Part shown: piece by piece, positions 26,478 through 34,013 of the stretch
Layout: each line of letters opens with the position of its first letter
Numbering within the stretch: the stretch's first letter is position 1
Assembly: GCF_052115445.1 (NCBI RefSeq)
Contig: NZ_JBFRGR010000019.1
Coordinates: 62,001 to 126,000, forward strand
DNA: 64,000 nucleotides
Direction of reading: 5' to 3'
Source: Paenibacillus_E sp052115445
GTDB taxonomy: Bacteria > Bacillota > Bacilli > Paenibacillales > NBRC-103111
Translations under genes and position numbers: made by a program
Notes under the pieces: generated by a model
Databases searched by the model: none
Told to the model about the DNA's origin: nothing
The model's input: only the letters and a program-made list of their open reading frames with translations

Positions 26478-27075
26478 GGAGCTTGTCCTCCCTATCTAGA
26501 TGTTGCTCTTTCTTCGAATGAAAGATGACAAAGTTGCCTCGAAACACCGTCTCTTCGCCCACATAAGTGAACACCTCCACACGTGCTTTCCCTTTGGAAA
26601 CAGATCGCACATAGGCTTTGGCGACACACTTCTCTCCCAGCTTTACTGACCGAACAAATCGAATATCAGCCGAAGCTGTTAATGCAATCGGATCGTCGAT
26701 GACAGCAACAGCCAACGAGTTGGCTTGTGAGAAAATGTGATGTCCTCTGGCAATTTTGGTTCTGGAAAAAATATGGTCTTCTTTAATTTCAAAAATCGAA
26801 ATACCGCTCTGATCCAACTGTAAGTCAATGACTTCTCCAATAACTTCATCAATTGGAAGTGAACGTACAGGATCATACGTCTTGACGGCCATATGCTTCA
26901 TACGTTCCCGCAATTCAGGAATACCGAGCTCTAATCGATCCAAGCGGACAGTTTGGATACTAACCCCAAACGTTCGCATCAATTCCTCATCCGTCATAAA
27001 TGGGTTCGCTTCAATGGCTTGCAGCAATTGCTGCTGCCTTTGTCGTTTAGGAAGGCGTTCGATGGTAAGCACCAC
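26461..27075 (-). CDS. fapR: Fatty acid and phospholipid synthesis regulator FapR
   Basis: Malonyl-CoA-responsive repressor of lipid genes. The 204-residue protein has an N-terminal DeoR-like helix-turn-helix (TDEELMRTFGVSIQTVRLDRLELGIPEL region, residues 28-55) and a C-terminal hot-dog domain that binds malonyl-CoA. The start is one of two tandem GTG codons behind AAGG. A FapR-type palindrome lies 22 bases upstream, so autoregulation with plsX, fabH, fabD and fabG is expected. Confidence 0.96.
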   Translation of the reverse strand: MVLTIERLPKRQRQQQLLQAIEANPFMTDEELMRTFGVSIQTVRLDRLELGIPELRERMKHMAVKTYDPVRSLPIDEVIGEVIDLQLDQSGISIFEIKEDHIFSRTKIARGHHIFSQANSLAVAVIDDPIALTASADIRFVRSVKLGEKCVAKAYVRSVSKGKARVEVFTYVGEETVFRGNFVIFHSKKEQHLDREDKLHADRD

Positions 27076-27096
27076 CTTATCTCGTGAGATCTCATC

Positions 27097-27113
27097 TTAT
27101 TACCAGATACTAA
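27097..27113. promoter_or_regulatory. FapR operator upstream of fapR
   Basis: TTAGTATCTGGTAATAA on the minus strand is a 17-base imperfect palindrome close to the FapR consensus (TTAGTAnnnnnTACTAA type). It lies just downstream of a TATACT -10 candidate, where bound repressor would block transcription. Confidence 0.8.
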
Positions 27114-27148
27114 ACTGTAGTATATTAAATTTACAACCAAAAAGAAAG

Positions 27149-27183
27149 CAAAAAAAATAGCACCTCACCTAGGATGAAGTACT
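27149..27183 (-). terminator. Intrinsic terminator after rpmF
   Basis: AGTACTTCA pairs with TGAGGTGCT (G-U pairs included) around TCCTAGG-like bases, followed by eight T within a T-rich tract on the minus strand. It isolates yceD-rpmF from the fapR operon. Confidence 0.8.
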
Positions 27184-27193
27184 ATGTCCAATC

Positions 27194-27367
27194 TTATGCT
27201 TTTACGATCTCTCTGCTTTTGTAAGTTCCGCAAGACTTGCACACGTGGTGTGCTAGCTTCAGTTCTCCACATTGGTCACATTTCACCATGCCTGGAACTT
27301 CCAATTTAAAGTGAGTACGGCGCTTGTCGCGACGAGTTTTGGACGTTCTTCTTTGAGGTACTGCCAT
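27194..27367 (-). CDS. rpmF: 50S ribosomal protein L32, zinc-binding form
   Basis: A 57-residue ribosomal protein starting MAVPQRRTSKTRRDKRRTH. Two CxxC pairs (CDQCGE and CKSCGT) form a zinc ribbon, so this is the Zn-dependent paralogue. GGAGGTG precedes the ATG at 27367. It follows yceD and precedes the fab cluster, the standard bacterial arrangement. Confidence 0.98.
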   Translation of the reverse strand: MAVPQRRTSKTRRDKRRTHFKLEVPGMVKCDQCGELKLAHHVCKSCGTYKSREIVKA

Positions 27368-27404
27368 ATTCAAAACACCTCCTTATACGAATTTCGGCGT
27401 TGCC

Positions 27405-27914
27405 TTATTCTTTGTTAAAAAAGTCCGCGAGACCTGCAAGTCTAGGATCAATCTTATCCTGCTTACAGCCGCAATCACGTTGATTGCGATTTTCTCCGCA
27501 CACGGGACACAGACCTTTGCACACTTCGTCACAAAGTGGTATGTACGGTAAACCGACCACTACATTCTCTACAACGTAAGGCTCCAAATCTACTTTATCC
27601 CCAACCACCAGATGAATATCCTCGTCTAGCTCTGGATCTTCTTCTTCCGGCTTTTGCATGAAAACTTCCTTGAATGGAAGCTTAATAGTTTGGTTAGTGT
27701 GCGTTAAGCATCGGGAACAGCTTAACTCCAAGTCTAGCGTTAACGAACCGTTAACTTTAACTACTCCTTCTTCATACTTTGCATGAAGATTCGCATGAAC
27801 AGGTCCATGGCTAAGAATGTCTTGACGACCCTCGAAAGGCTCCGTCAAATTCATAACTTCGCTCATTGGTACCGATTGCCCTTGCAGAGATAGCTCTCTA
27901 AAACGAATTTGCAT
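27405..27914 (-). CDS. yceD: YceD/DUF177 family protein
   Basis: A 169-residue protein of the DUF177 family, linked in other organisms to 23S rRNA accumulation and always paired with rpmF. It carries CSRC in the middle and a CDEVCKGLCPVCGENRNQRDC cluster typical of the C-terminal region. The ATG at 27914 has GGGGTGAT. The longer frame to 27935 lacks a site. Confidence 0.92.
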   Translation of the reverse strand: MQIRFRELSLQGQSVPMSEVMNLTEPFEGRQDILSHGPVHANLHAKYEEGVVKVNGSLTLDLELSCSRCLTHTNQTIKLPFKEVFMQKPEEEDPELDEDIHLVVGDKVDLEPYVVENVVVGLPYIPLCDEVCKGLCPVCGENRNQRDCGCKQDKIDPRLAGLADFFNKE

Positions 27915-28001
27915 GATATCACCCCAAACAAACAAAGATTATTATATCCATTATGCATACCTTTTGTCAATTTAAATAATATTATTTGAGCTAGATATGA
28001 C

Positions 28002-29123
28002 TTATTTCGGAGGCAAAGCTGCAAGATATTTCAAGGCATCTTCCATCGTGCCAATCTCGACGATTTTCATCTTCGTCTTGATTTGCTTTGCTCTTTTGAC
28101 CGCATCGGCATAATTCTCAATCTTGGTCCCGTCTTTGTAGGTCATATTTTTGGGTGCAAAGAAAATTTCTGCCTTTTCCCGATCCGCAGCAATAATCTTA
28201 TGTTGAATACCGCCAATCGGTCCTACGGTGCCATCTGCTTCTATTGTTCCCGTTCCCGCAATGCGATACCCCTTCGTAATATCCTCAGGTACAAGCTGAT
28301 TGAATATCTCTAATGAAAACATGAGGCCAGCTGACGGCCCTCCAATATCTCCGGCTTTAATTGACACCTGCTGATCCTCCAGATCAGCCTTTACCGATTG
28401 CATCCCCGCTGGAACGACACCAATCCCTGCCCGCTGCACCTTTTCTCCCTCTTGTAGCGGCAACGCACCCAACGTCAGCGTCGTCTGCATTTCAGTTTTC
28501 TTCCTAGCATACGTAATGGAGATGGTGTCGCCTGCTTTTTTGCCCGCGAGAGAGTCTAGTAGATCCTGCGCTACTTTCACCTCTTTGTCCCCTGCCTTCA
28601 AAAGCACATCACCTGGTTTCAGTACCTTCTCACCCGATAAACCTGGGACTGTTTGAAGAACCATCACGCCTTCATGATCAATATGAAAAGGGATCTTGGC
28701 CTCCCTATAAGCTGCTTGAATCGCACTAGCCTGTGAGGTTAACATGACGTATTCCTGACGCTGTGAATACTCTTGCTCGGATTCTCCTTGCTTGAGTACA
28801 GACGTTTTGGGCTGGATTTCTTCATACGGATGAACGAGTCCCACCAAATAGTTCACCACATTAGCATCAGCTACGCGCACGGTCGTTAGCATAAGCTGCC
28901 CTTTTTCCGGGCCAGTGCTCTTGGAAATCGACACCATCGGCTTGATTTCTTCTGCAGTCCCCGGCATAAAAACAAAATAAGGCAAACGCACAAAAAACAG
29001 CAAATATACAATAATGATCCCTACGAGCGCAGAAACTAGGTAACGTCTTGTCGCCGAGCTTCTCGGATATCGATATGAATCATTCGACCACGTACGAATC
29101 GTGCTCTCTTCTTCCTTATCCAT
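28002..29123 (-). CDS. SepM/YlbL family membrane protease (PDZ plus Lon-type peptidase)
   Basis: A membrane-anchored serine protease. One transmembrane helix (about 29-48, LVSALVGIIIVYLLFFV) is followed by a PDZ domain (about 150-220, GVMVLQTVPGLSGEKVL) and a Lon C-terminal peptidase domain. The catalytic Ser is in GGPSAGLMFSL near residue 275 and the Lys in GGIQHKIIAA near 320. Relatives are Bacillus YlbL and streptococcal SepM, which processes a competence pheromone. The target here is unknown. Confidence 0.92.
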   Translation of the reverse strand: MDKEEESTIRTWSNDSYRYPRSSATRRYLVSALVGIIIVYLLFFVRLPYFVFMPGTAEEIKPMVSISKSTGPEKGQLMLTTVRVADANVVNYLVGLVHPYEEIQPKTSVLKQGESEQEYSQRQEYVMLTSQASAIQAAYREAKIPFHIDHEGVMVLQTVPGLSGEKVLKPGDVLLKAGDKEVKVAQDLLDSLAGKKAGDTISITYARKKTEMQTTLTLGALPLQEGEKVQRAGIGVVPAGMQSVKADLEDQQVSIKAGDIGGPSAGLMFSLEIFNQLVPEDITKGYRIAGTGTIEADGTVGPIGGIQHKIIAADREKAEIFFAPKNMTYKDGTKIENYADAVKRAKQIKTKMKIVEIGTMEDALKYLAALPPK

Positions 29124-29245
29124 ACAGGTTCCCCTTTCCTGTTGCTTTCACTTGTTGTTTGACCCACCTATTCTCGATGAAAGCTTGGTCTAATCGCTTG
29201 CCTACTTGCGTACAATGAAGCATGTTCGATGGACGAGGTGATGCT

Positions 29246-30517
29246 ATGCCTAATGCAAGATTCCATGCCAAACTCACCACACTGGTGTTGGGAGCTTTGG
29301 CTGGACTGGTCGTTATATCTGTCATTCTATTTCCTGACAAAGCTTTTCAGTCTTCTCTCGAAGGGCTGACTATTTGGTGGAAGCTCGTCTTTCCCGCCTT
29401 GATGCCTTTCCTTATTATGGCCGAGCTCTTAATTGGCTTCGGTGTCATTCAAGGCACAGGCGTGCTCCTAGAACCGCTAATGCGCTTTATTTTCCGCCTT
29501 CCCGGCGTTAGCGGCTGGGCATTGGCATCAGGCTTTGTTATAGGATTTCCAGCGGGGGCTAGAATTACTGCATCGCTGCGCGAAAAAAACCTTCTTACAC
29601 GTACGGAAACAGAGCGGTTAACGGCCCTCTCGCATTTGTGCAGTCCGTTATTCCTAATCATGGTTATCGGGATTGGATTCCTTCACAACGCCAAACTAGG
29701 GATCCTACTTGCGATTATTCATTATATTTCCGCTTTCGCAACAGGATTCGTGATGCGACAAAACAAGCAATCCATCGCCCCTCTTGAAGCAAAAAAACTG
29801 GTATTGAAACCGAAGGAATCGACTTCTATTGTGAAATCTGCCCTCATGACCATGCGCCAAGCGTATTGGGAAGATGGACGTGCTTTCGGTAAGCTTCTCG
29901 GAGATGCAGTAACCTCCGCTGTACAAACGCTAATGTTGATTGGCGGATACATGATGATATTTTCCGTACTAATCAACGTAATCTCCATCACTCATTTTGC
30001 CGATATCCTTCGTCCCGTCACGCAATTCCTTCTTAGCTTCATGGGTATTTTCACAGACACAACACCGCAATGGATCAAAGGATTGATGGAAATTCACCTT
30101 GGTGCCTATGCTTTTAGCCAAGCAAAGGATCTCTCGCTTCTGCCGCAAATGGCACTGCTCAGTGCCTTCCTCGGTTGGGGAGGCTTGTCCGCCCACGCAC
30201 AGGTTGCTGGTTTCCATCAGAAAACCGATGCTAGATATACATTTTTCCTGCAGTCTCGCGCGCTGCACGCTGTACTTGCCCTATTCACAACAATTCTGCT
30301 CTGGAAACCATTGCAGCTGCTCTTGTTAGATACAGAGCCCAGCTTTCTCCGACTAGACTTAGCGAGCAATTCAGCTGCCGCGGCCCCCTTCCCCTTGAAC
30401 GGCGAAACGGCATGGGGCCTATGGGGACCAATGCTGATGCAATTCCTTTTCATTTTCACCTTTATGCTGCTCGTATCGGTTGGCCTGCGCCTCTTCCAGA
30501 GGAAAGTAGTGGATTAA
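29246..30517 (+). CDS. ylbJ: Sporulation integral membrane protein YlbJ
   Basis: A polytopic membrane protein of 423 residues with about eight hydrophobic helices and the nucleoside-recognition-like gate motif. In Bacillus it is made in the mother cell under sigma-E and is needed for cortex formation. The ATG at 29246 has AGGTGAT. Upstream, GTCTAAT and GCGTACAAT (29188-29194, 29208-29216) loosely resemble sigma-E boxes. It is divergent from the sepM-like gene and convergent with coaD. Confidence 0.92.
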   Translation: MPNARFHAKLTTLVLGALAGLVVISVILFPDKAFQSSLEGLTIWWKLVFPALMPFLIMAELLIGFGVIQGTGVLLEPLMRFIFRLPGVSGWALASGFVIGFPAGARITASLREKNLLTRTETERLTALSHLCSPLFLIMVIGIGFLHNAKLGILLAIIHYISAFATGFVMRQNKQSIAPLEAKKLVLKPKESTSIVKSALMTMRQAYWEDGRAFGKLLGDAVTSAVQTLMLIGGYMMIFSVLINVISITHFADILRPVTQFLLSFMGIFTDTTPQWIKGLMEIHLGAYAFSQAKDLSLLPQMALLSAFLGWGGLSAHAQVAGFHQKTDARYTFFLQSRALHAVLALFTTILLWKPLQLLLLDTEPSFLRLDLASNSAAAAPFPLNGETAWGLWGPMLMQFLFIFTFMLLVSVGLRLFQRKVVD

Positions 30518-30532
30518 CCAAACTTTATCTTG

Positions 30533-30574
30533 AAATTCCTTTCGATCTAGCTTCTAGGTCTGAGGGAATTTTTT
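30533..30574 (+). terminator. Intrinsic terminator of ylbJ
   Basis: AAATTCC pairs with GGAATTT. An inner GATCTAG/CTAGGTC stem extends the hairpin, and a T-run ends it on the plus strand. It overlaps the 3' end of the convergent coaD gene. Confidence 0.75.
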
Positions 30575-31057
30575 GCGTAGTTCCTCTTCCACTTCTGCTG
30601 GTACCAGATCCTCGACAGGTCCATGGAACTTGGCAATCTCTTTCACGATGCTTGAGCTCAAATACGAAAACTGTGGCTTGGACGTCATAAAAAACGTTTC
30701 CACATCTGGGTTCAACTTGTGATTGGTCGATGCCATTTGCAATTCATACTCAAAATCTGAAACGGCCCGAAGTCCACGAACGATAAGTCTGACATTACGT
30801 TGTTTCATATAATTGACCATCAGATCACGAAAACCATCGATCTCCACATTGGGAAGATCCGCTGTTACCTTGCGAAGCAGTTCCATGCGCTCTTCCAGGG
30901 TGAATAACGCATTTTTGGATGTATTGTTCAGCACCGCTACAATAAGTTTATCAAATACTTTTGCTGCTCTATGTATAATATCAAGATGACCATAGGTAAC
31001 CGGGTCAAAGCTACCTGGATATACTGCAACTGTAATACCGTGTTCTTGCCTCATCAT
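30554..31057 (-). CDS. coaD: Pantetheine-phosphate adenylyltransferase
   Basis: Fourth step of CoA synthesis: 4'-phosphopantetheine plus ATP gives dephospho-CoA. The 167-residue protein has the nucleotidyltransferase AVYPGSFDPVTYGHLDII motif near residue 10, RGLRAVSDFEYE near 90 and the SSSIVKEIA segment near 128. The ATG at 31057 is chosen because AAGGAG lies nine bases upstream; a TTG at 31075 overlaps that site. It is paired with rsmD, as usual. Confidence 0.97.
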   Translation of the reverse strand: MMRQEHGITVAVYPGSFDPVTYGHLDIIHRAAKVFDKLIVAVLNNTSKNALFTLEERMELLRKVTADLPNVEIDGFRDLMVNYMKQRNVRLIVRGLRAVSDFEYELQMASTNHKLNPDVETFFMTSKPQFSYLSSSIVKEIAKFHGPVEDLVPAEVEEELRKKFPQT

Positions 31058-31071
31058 GCTGTGCATCTCCT

Positions 31072-31647
31072 TCAATTACTGAGTCCTATGGATGTATTGT
31101 CGCGTTTAAATATGGTAACAGCTGTATCTCCATAGTCTGCTCTACGTAGCTGCTTGAAGCCCCCTATGGTTTCTAACAATACATCCTTAGCATCGTGCTC
31201 GACCACGATCGTCGCGTCCGGTTCCACAATAGCTTGTTCCTCCATCGTCGTCATCAGCTCAGCGATCCCTTTCATCCGGTATGGTGGATCGAGGAATACA
31301 AGTTGGAACTTCTCTGCCCGCTTCGCCAGTACCTTCAACGCTCTCGCCGCATCCGTACGGTAAATCTCCACCTGATCCTTCACTTTGGCGACTTCAACAT
31401 TGTGCCCAATGGTGTCAATGCTTTTCTTCTCGATATCAATAAAAACAGCCTTATCCATCCCACGGCTCAGCGCTTCAATCCCTAGCCCACCCGTGCCGGC
31501 AAACAGATCGAGCACCTGCCCTCCATCGAAATAAGGTCCGATCATACTGAAGATCGCTTCCTTCACTTTATCAGTTGTTGGTCGTGTACTTGTACCGGGT
31601 ACAGCCTTTAACGACCTGCCTTTGGCCGTGCCTGAAATCACTCTCAT
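31072..31647 (-). CDS. rsmD: 16S rRNA (guanine-966-N2)-methyltransferase
   Basis: Rossmann-fold methyltransferase that modifies G966 in the small subunit. The 191-residue protein starts MRVISGTAKGRSLKA. It has the SAM motif LDLFAGTGGLGIEALSRG near residue 45 and the catalytic FLDPPY near 118. It is the last recognisable core gene before the prophage. Confidence 0.97.
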   Translation of the reverse strand: MRVISGTAKGRSLKAVPGTSTRPTTDKVKEAIFSMIGPYFDGGQVLDLFAGTGGLGIEALSRGMDKAVFIDIEKKSIDTIGHNVEVAKVKDQVEIYRTDAARALKVLAKRAEKFQLVFLDPPYRMKGIAELMTTMEEQAIVEPDATIVVEHDAKDVLLETIGGFKQLRRADYGDTAVTIFKRDNTSIGLSN

Positions 31648-31685
31648 CTGTGCGTTTCCCTTCCATGCTGGTTCATTCTTTTGCT

Positions 31686-31714
31686 ATCGTACCACAAGCA
31701 CTAATCTGACACAA
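31686..31714 (-). promoter_or_regulatory. Putative promoter of rsmD-coaD
   Basis: TTGTGT, exactly 17 bases, then TACGAT on the minus strand, about 40 bases upstream of rsmD. Confidence 0.4.
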
Positions 31715-31740
31715 AAAATTTATCCCTGCGATGTATAAAA

Positions 31741-31884
31741 TTACCGTAAAGCGGTCATCCTTGAACTATCGACATCAGAGAATGTCGTAGACAACCGCGG
31801 AGAAGGCTTACGTTTCCCCATAAGCTCTTCATCCGGTTTCTCCTCTCCCATGAGGCGGCTGCGCAAGCAGTCGCCGTTATTATT
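31741..31884 (-). pseudogene. Open reading frame at the prophage junction, perhaps the 3' remnant of a host gene
   Basis: A 47-codon frame without a good start codon or ribosome site. It reads as a plausible protein end (CLRSRLMGEEKPDEEL, then PSPRLSTTFSDVD). It opens only 19 bases from the putative attachment core, where an in-frame TAA precedes it. This is the pattern expected if integration cut the 3' end from a host gene. Alternatively it is a spurious frame in rsmD's upstream region. Confidence 0.3.
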
Positions 31885-31902
31885 TTATAGGACAGTTTTC
31901 TT

Positions 31903-31925
31903 AAACCCTTACTCTATAAGGGTTT
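31903..31925. other. Putative left attachment core of the prophage
   Basis: AAACCCTTA, five bases, then TAAGGGTTT: a perfect 9-bp inverted repeat of the kind seen at tyrosine-recombinase crossover sites. It marks the change from core genes to AT-rich phage sequence. From here to 32074 I see no gene. Confidence 0.45.
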
Positions 31926-31978
31926 ATTTGACTATAACAGCGTCAATATTGCATATAGCACAGATAGTACAATTTTAT

Positions 31979-31999
31979 CTTGGGGACGGTTTGGGGACG
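31979..31999 (+). repeat. Tandem TTGGGGACG repeats near the attachment core
   Basis: TTGGGGACG occurs twice, at 31980-31988 and 31991-31999, separated by two bases. Short direct repeats beside a core inverted repeat resemble integrase arm-binding sites. No integrase gene is visible in the window; it may lie beyond the right edge. Confidence 0.4.
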
Positions 32000-32074
32000 A
32001 AAATTTTCAAAGTATAAAATACAGCATCAAATGTATTCCTAACACACCCTACTATATTCGGTTAAAAAACTGTA

Positions 32075-32419
32075 CTAAAAAGATCCAATAAATAAACAAG
32101 ACCTCATTTTTTCAGTCAGCATGGATGACAAAATCTTCTCCTTGAATCCGCCTCTTTCAACAATTTTCTTTAGTCGAATCTGTTCAAAACCCTCTAAGTT
32201 CATCCCTTTGTATCTTCCTTCGCATAAATTACTTCTATATATATCACTAATTCTTCAACTTCATCATTCGATGATTACACTCTTCTAACTCTTCTTGAAG
32301 TTTTGGATTAACTCTTTTCTATATTCTTCTAGTTGGAGGACCATGTTTTCATATGTACAACCTAATTTCTCGATGATCTGCGGAATCTTATCTCTTATAA
32401 GCTTGTTATATACTTTCAT
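32075..32419 (-). pseudogene. Decayed MazG-like nucleotide pyrophosphohydrolase
   Basis: Three frames read in order as one family: MKVYNKLIRDKIPQIIEKLG (ending near 32285), then KLQEELEEC and DEVEELVIYIEVIYA, then FEQIRLKKIVERGGFKEKI. Together they match the short phage and Firmicute phosphoribosyl-ATP pyrophosphohydrolase-like proteins of about 100 residues. At least two frameshifts break the gene. An intact version would hydrolyse nucleotides. The 64-residue frame reaching back to 32479 is not a working protein. Confidence 0.7.
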
Positions 32420-32489
32420 TTCAAACGATTTAGTACCTTTTGTCGAATAATGTAACCCAATATATTCCAAATGGTCCATAATACCTAAG

Positions 32490-32733
32490 GTGAGGGTTTG
32501 AATCCCATTCGCTACAGGGAGATGTAATATTGAGATACACCTTGAATTTGAGTGACGACGCTTTACTTTCAGCCTACAAAGATGCTCATATAATGAATCT
32601 AAGTGAAGAGTTTATTGAATTACTTGAAAAAGAGTTGATTCACAGAGGCATTGCTTTTATACGACCATCAAATGAAGAGAAAGAATACTAATAGCTAGTT
32701 AAAATGATGGGCGAATGGGATCTAACCCTTCAC
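32490..32733. repeat. Long inverted repeat flanking the sda-like gene
   Basis: The arms 32490-32513 and 32709-32733 are near-perfect reverse complements. They share GGTGA, GGGTT and an 11-base exact ATCCCATTCGC. The left arm ends just before the sda ribosome site and the right arm follows the stop. In the mRNA the two untranslated ends could pair. Confidence 0.65.
32530..32691 (+). CDS. Sda-like sporulation histidine kinase inhibitor
   Basis: A 53-residue protein from a TTG start with AGGGAG eight bases upstream. The segment LSDDALLSAYKDAH, then MNLSEEFIELLEKEL, aligns well with Bacillus Sda, a helical-hairpin checkpoint protein that binds the kinase KinA and blocks the sporulation phosphorelay. 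It lies on the plus strand of the prophage left arm, opposite its neighbours. Carriage by a prophage suggests control of host sporulation, which is inference. Confidence 0.75.
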   Translation: MRYTLNLSDDALLSAYKDAHIMNLSEEFIELLEKELIHRGIAFIRPSNEEKEY

Positions 32734-32735
32734 CA

Positions 32736-32767
32736 GAAAAAGCCCTGCTAGTTTTTCGCTAGCAGGG
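32736..32767. terminator. Hairpin terminator between sda-like and yolD-like genes
   Basis: CCCTGCTAG pairs perfectly with CTAGCAGGG around a seven-base loop. On the minus strand it runs into CTTTTTC. On the plus strand the tail is weaker. It could end both convergent units. Confidence 0.6.
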
Positions 32768-32776
32768 TTATAGCTG

Positions 32777-32810
32777 AAATAAAAAAAGCCCAAGGGATGC
32801 TCCCTCAGGC
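32777..32810 (-). terminator. Intrinsic terminator of the yolD-like gene
   Basis: GCCTGAGGGA pairs with TCCCTTGGGC (two wobbles) around three bases, followed by seven T on the minus strand. Confidence 0.85.
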
Positions 32811-32849
32811 GAGTTAAACAAATGATTCTGCACTAATTTAAATAAAATC

Positions 32850-33227
32850 TTATGGATCTACCATTTCATCTTCAGTCCACTCTTTGCTCAACTCTGCTTT
32901 CAAAACATCCTTATAACAAATCCATTGCCAATCCTCTACTCCATTAAAAGGATCAACCGAATCTATACGAAATTCTGACTGTTTACTCCGAGTGACAATA
33001 CCAGTAATCATTCTTGGTTGATATTCATTAAATAATGTAATTAGAATAGTTTTTTTGTACATCTGAGACTGACTCAGACTCGCTGATATTTCGTAAACCT
33101 CTTGCTCATCAAGAATCGGTTTGGAAATACGCTTAATCTCTTTCTGCTGCAGACGAATAGCATCTTTAAACTCTGGACCAATGAAGCGTGAAGATTCCCA
33201 TATCCCGTTATTATTAATTTTACTCAT
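32850..33227 (-). CDS. YolD-like protein
   Basis: A 125-residue protein of the YolD-like family, which often accompanies Y-family translesion polymerases in Firmicutes and their phages. The family pattern is visible: short W/F-containing opening (GIWESSRFIGPEFKDAI), KRISKPILDEQEVYEI, then a beta-rich SH3-like half. The ATG at 33227 has AAAGGGCGG. No polymerase partner is adjacent. The LexA-type box upstream suggests induction with DNA damage. Confidence 0.75.
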   Translation of the reverse strand: MSKINNNGIWESSRFIGPEFKDAIRLQQKEIKRISKPILDEQEVYEISASLSQSQMYKKTILITLFNEYQPRMITGIVTRSKQSEFRIDSVDPFNGVEDWQWICYKDVLKAELSKEWTEDEMVDP

Positions 33228-33254
33228 ATTAACCGCCCTTTCAATATATAAAAA

Positions 33255-33266
33255 GAACATTTGTTC
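33255..33266. promoter_or_regulatory. LexA-type SOS box upstream of the yolD-like gene
   Basis: GAACAAATGTTC on the minus strand fits the Gram-positive LexA core GAAC-n4-GTTC, including the purine/pyrimidine positions. It lies about 30 bases from the start codon, next to a TACAAT -10 candidate. Confidence 0.7.
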
Positions 33267-33308
33267 TTATTGTATACTGACGACGTATTAACGATGCAAG
33301 CATTTTTT

Positions 33309-33320
33309 GAACATAGGTTC
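33309..33320. promoter_or_regulatory. Second GAAC-n4-GTTC box
   Basis: GAACATAGGTTC repeats the LexA core 54 bases from the first box, with a less good centre. It could widen repression of the yolD-like gene or serve the divergent lipoprotein gene. Confidence 0.4.
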
Positions 33321-33522
33321 AATTACAAAAAACCGAAGGCTAACTTTCCCTCAGGCCAACAATGGTTATTAAACGAGCAGTTTAACGCAACTTTGGTCTA
33401 CTTCATGCGTTTTAACATATAGATAACCCAAAACACCCACTATCTGGAATATCTACTTATCGGAGGCTTGAGGATGACAAGTGAACAACACATGCCAAAG
33501 ATAATAAAAAGGAGATAAAACA

Positions 33523-33981
33523 ATGAGACGTTCCATTCTTATCTTTTTGATATTGTTCATTACCTTTTTAACAAGCTGTTCACCGAAAGCAGATAATCGC
33601 TTTAATGATAATGATATTAAGATTAGTTTGTTAAATCAGGAGATAAATGATGAATATAGAACTTATTTAATTGAAGTAAAGAATACAGGTATATTAGAGA
33701 TTAAATATTTAAATTTTTATTTGTATTATCCTATAATCTTGGCAAACGGCTCAAAAGGAAGTCCTTTTAAAATTGAAGGAAAGACTGACATTAGTAAACC
33801 AATAAAACTTAAATCAGGAGAGAAAATTACATACACTATTTTTGCACCGATAAAAGAGGTGTTTGGAAATTCAACTTTATTAGATTTTGATAATCCAAGT
33901 GTTGAGCTGAATGGATTAGTACAACAAGGGAAAGAGGAAATTCCATTTGGAATGAGTGGAGGATATTTAAATATGAAGTAA
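33523..33981 (+). CDS. Small predicted lipoprotein
   Basis: A 152-residue protein with a classic lipoprotein signal peptide: RRS, a hydrophobic core, and lipobox LTSC with the acylated Cys near residue 19. The mature part is polar, beta-rich and AT-coded, with no recognised domain. AAAGGAGAT precedes the ATG. It is on the plus strand, opposite the lytic genes, so it is a candidate lysogenic-conversion or superinfection-exclusion gene. Confidence 0.7.
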   Translation: MRRSILIFLILFITFLTSCSPKADNRFNDNDIKISLLNQEINDEYRTYLIEVKNTGILEIKYLNFYLYYPIILANGSKGSPFKIEGKTDISKPIKLKSGEKITYTIFAPIKEVFGNSTLLDFDNPSVELNGLVQQGKEEIPFGMSGGYLNMK

Positions 33982-34013
33982 TATTGTTCTTAACTCGAAA
34001 AGGAGTGAGAATT

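Noticed and set aside
31810..31832. 25-codon small frame starting ATG AAG AGC with a GGAGAGGAG site upstream of rsmD
   Set aside because: The ribosome site looks good, but the frame is short, has no known relatives that I can recall and overlaps the better-looking 47-codon frame. Kept only as a note.
32488..32515. tRNA-like T-arm (GGTTTGAATCC) near the sda-like gene
   Set aside because: The invariant C of the T-loop is missing, the arm does not pair properly, and no anticodon or D-arm can be found. It is better explained as one arm of the inverted repeat.
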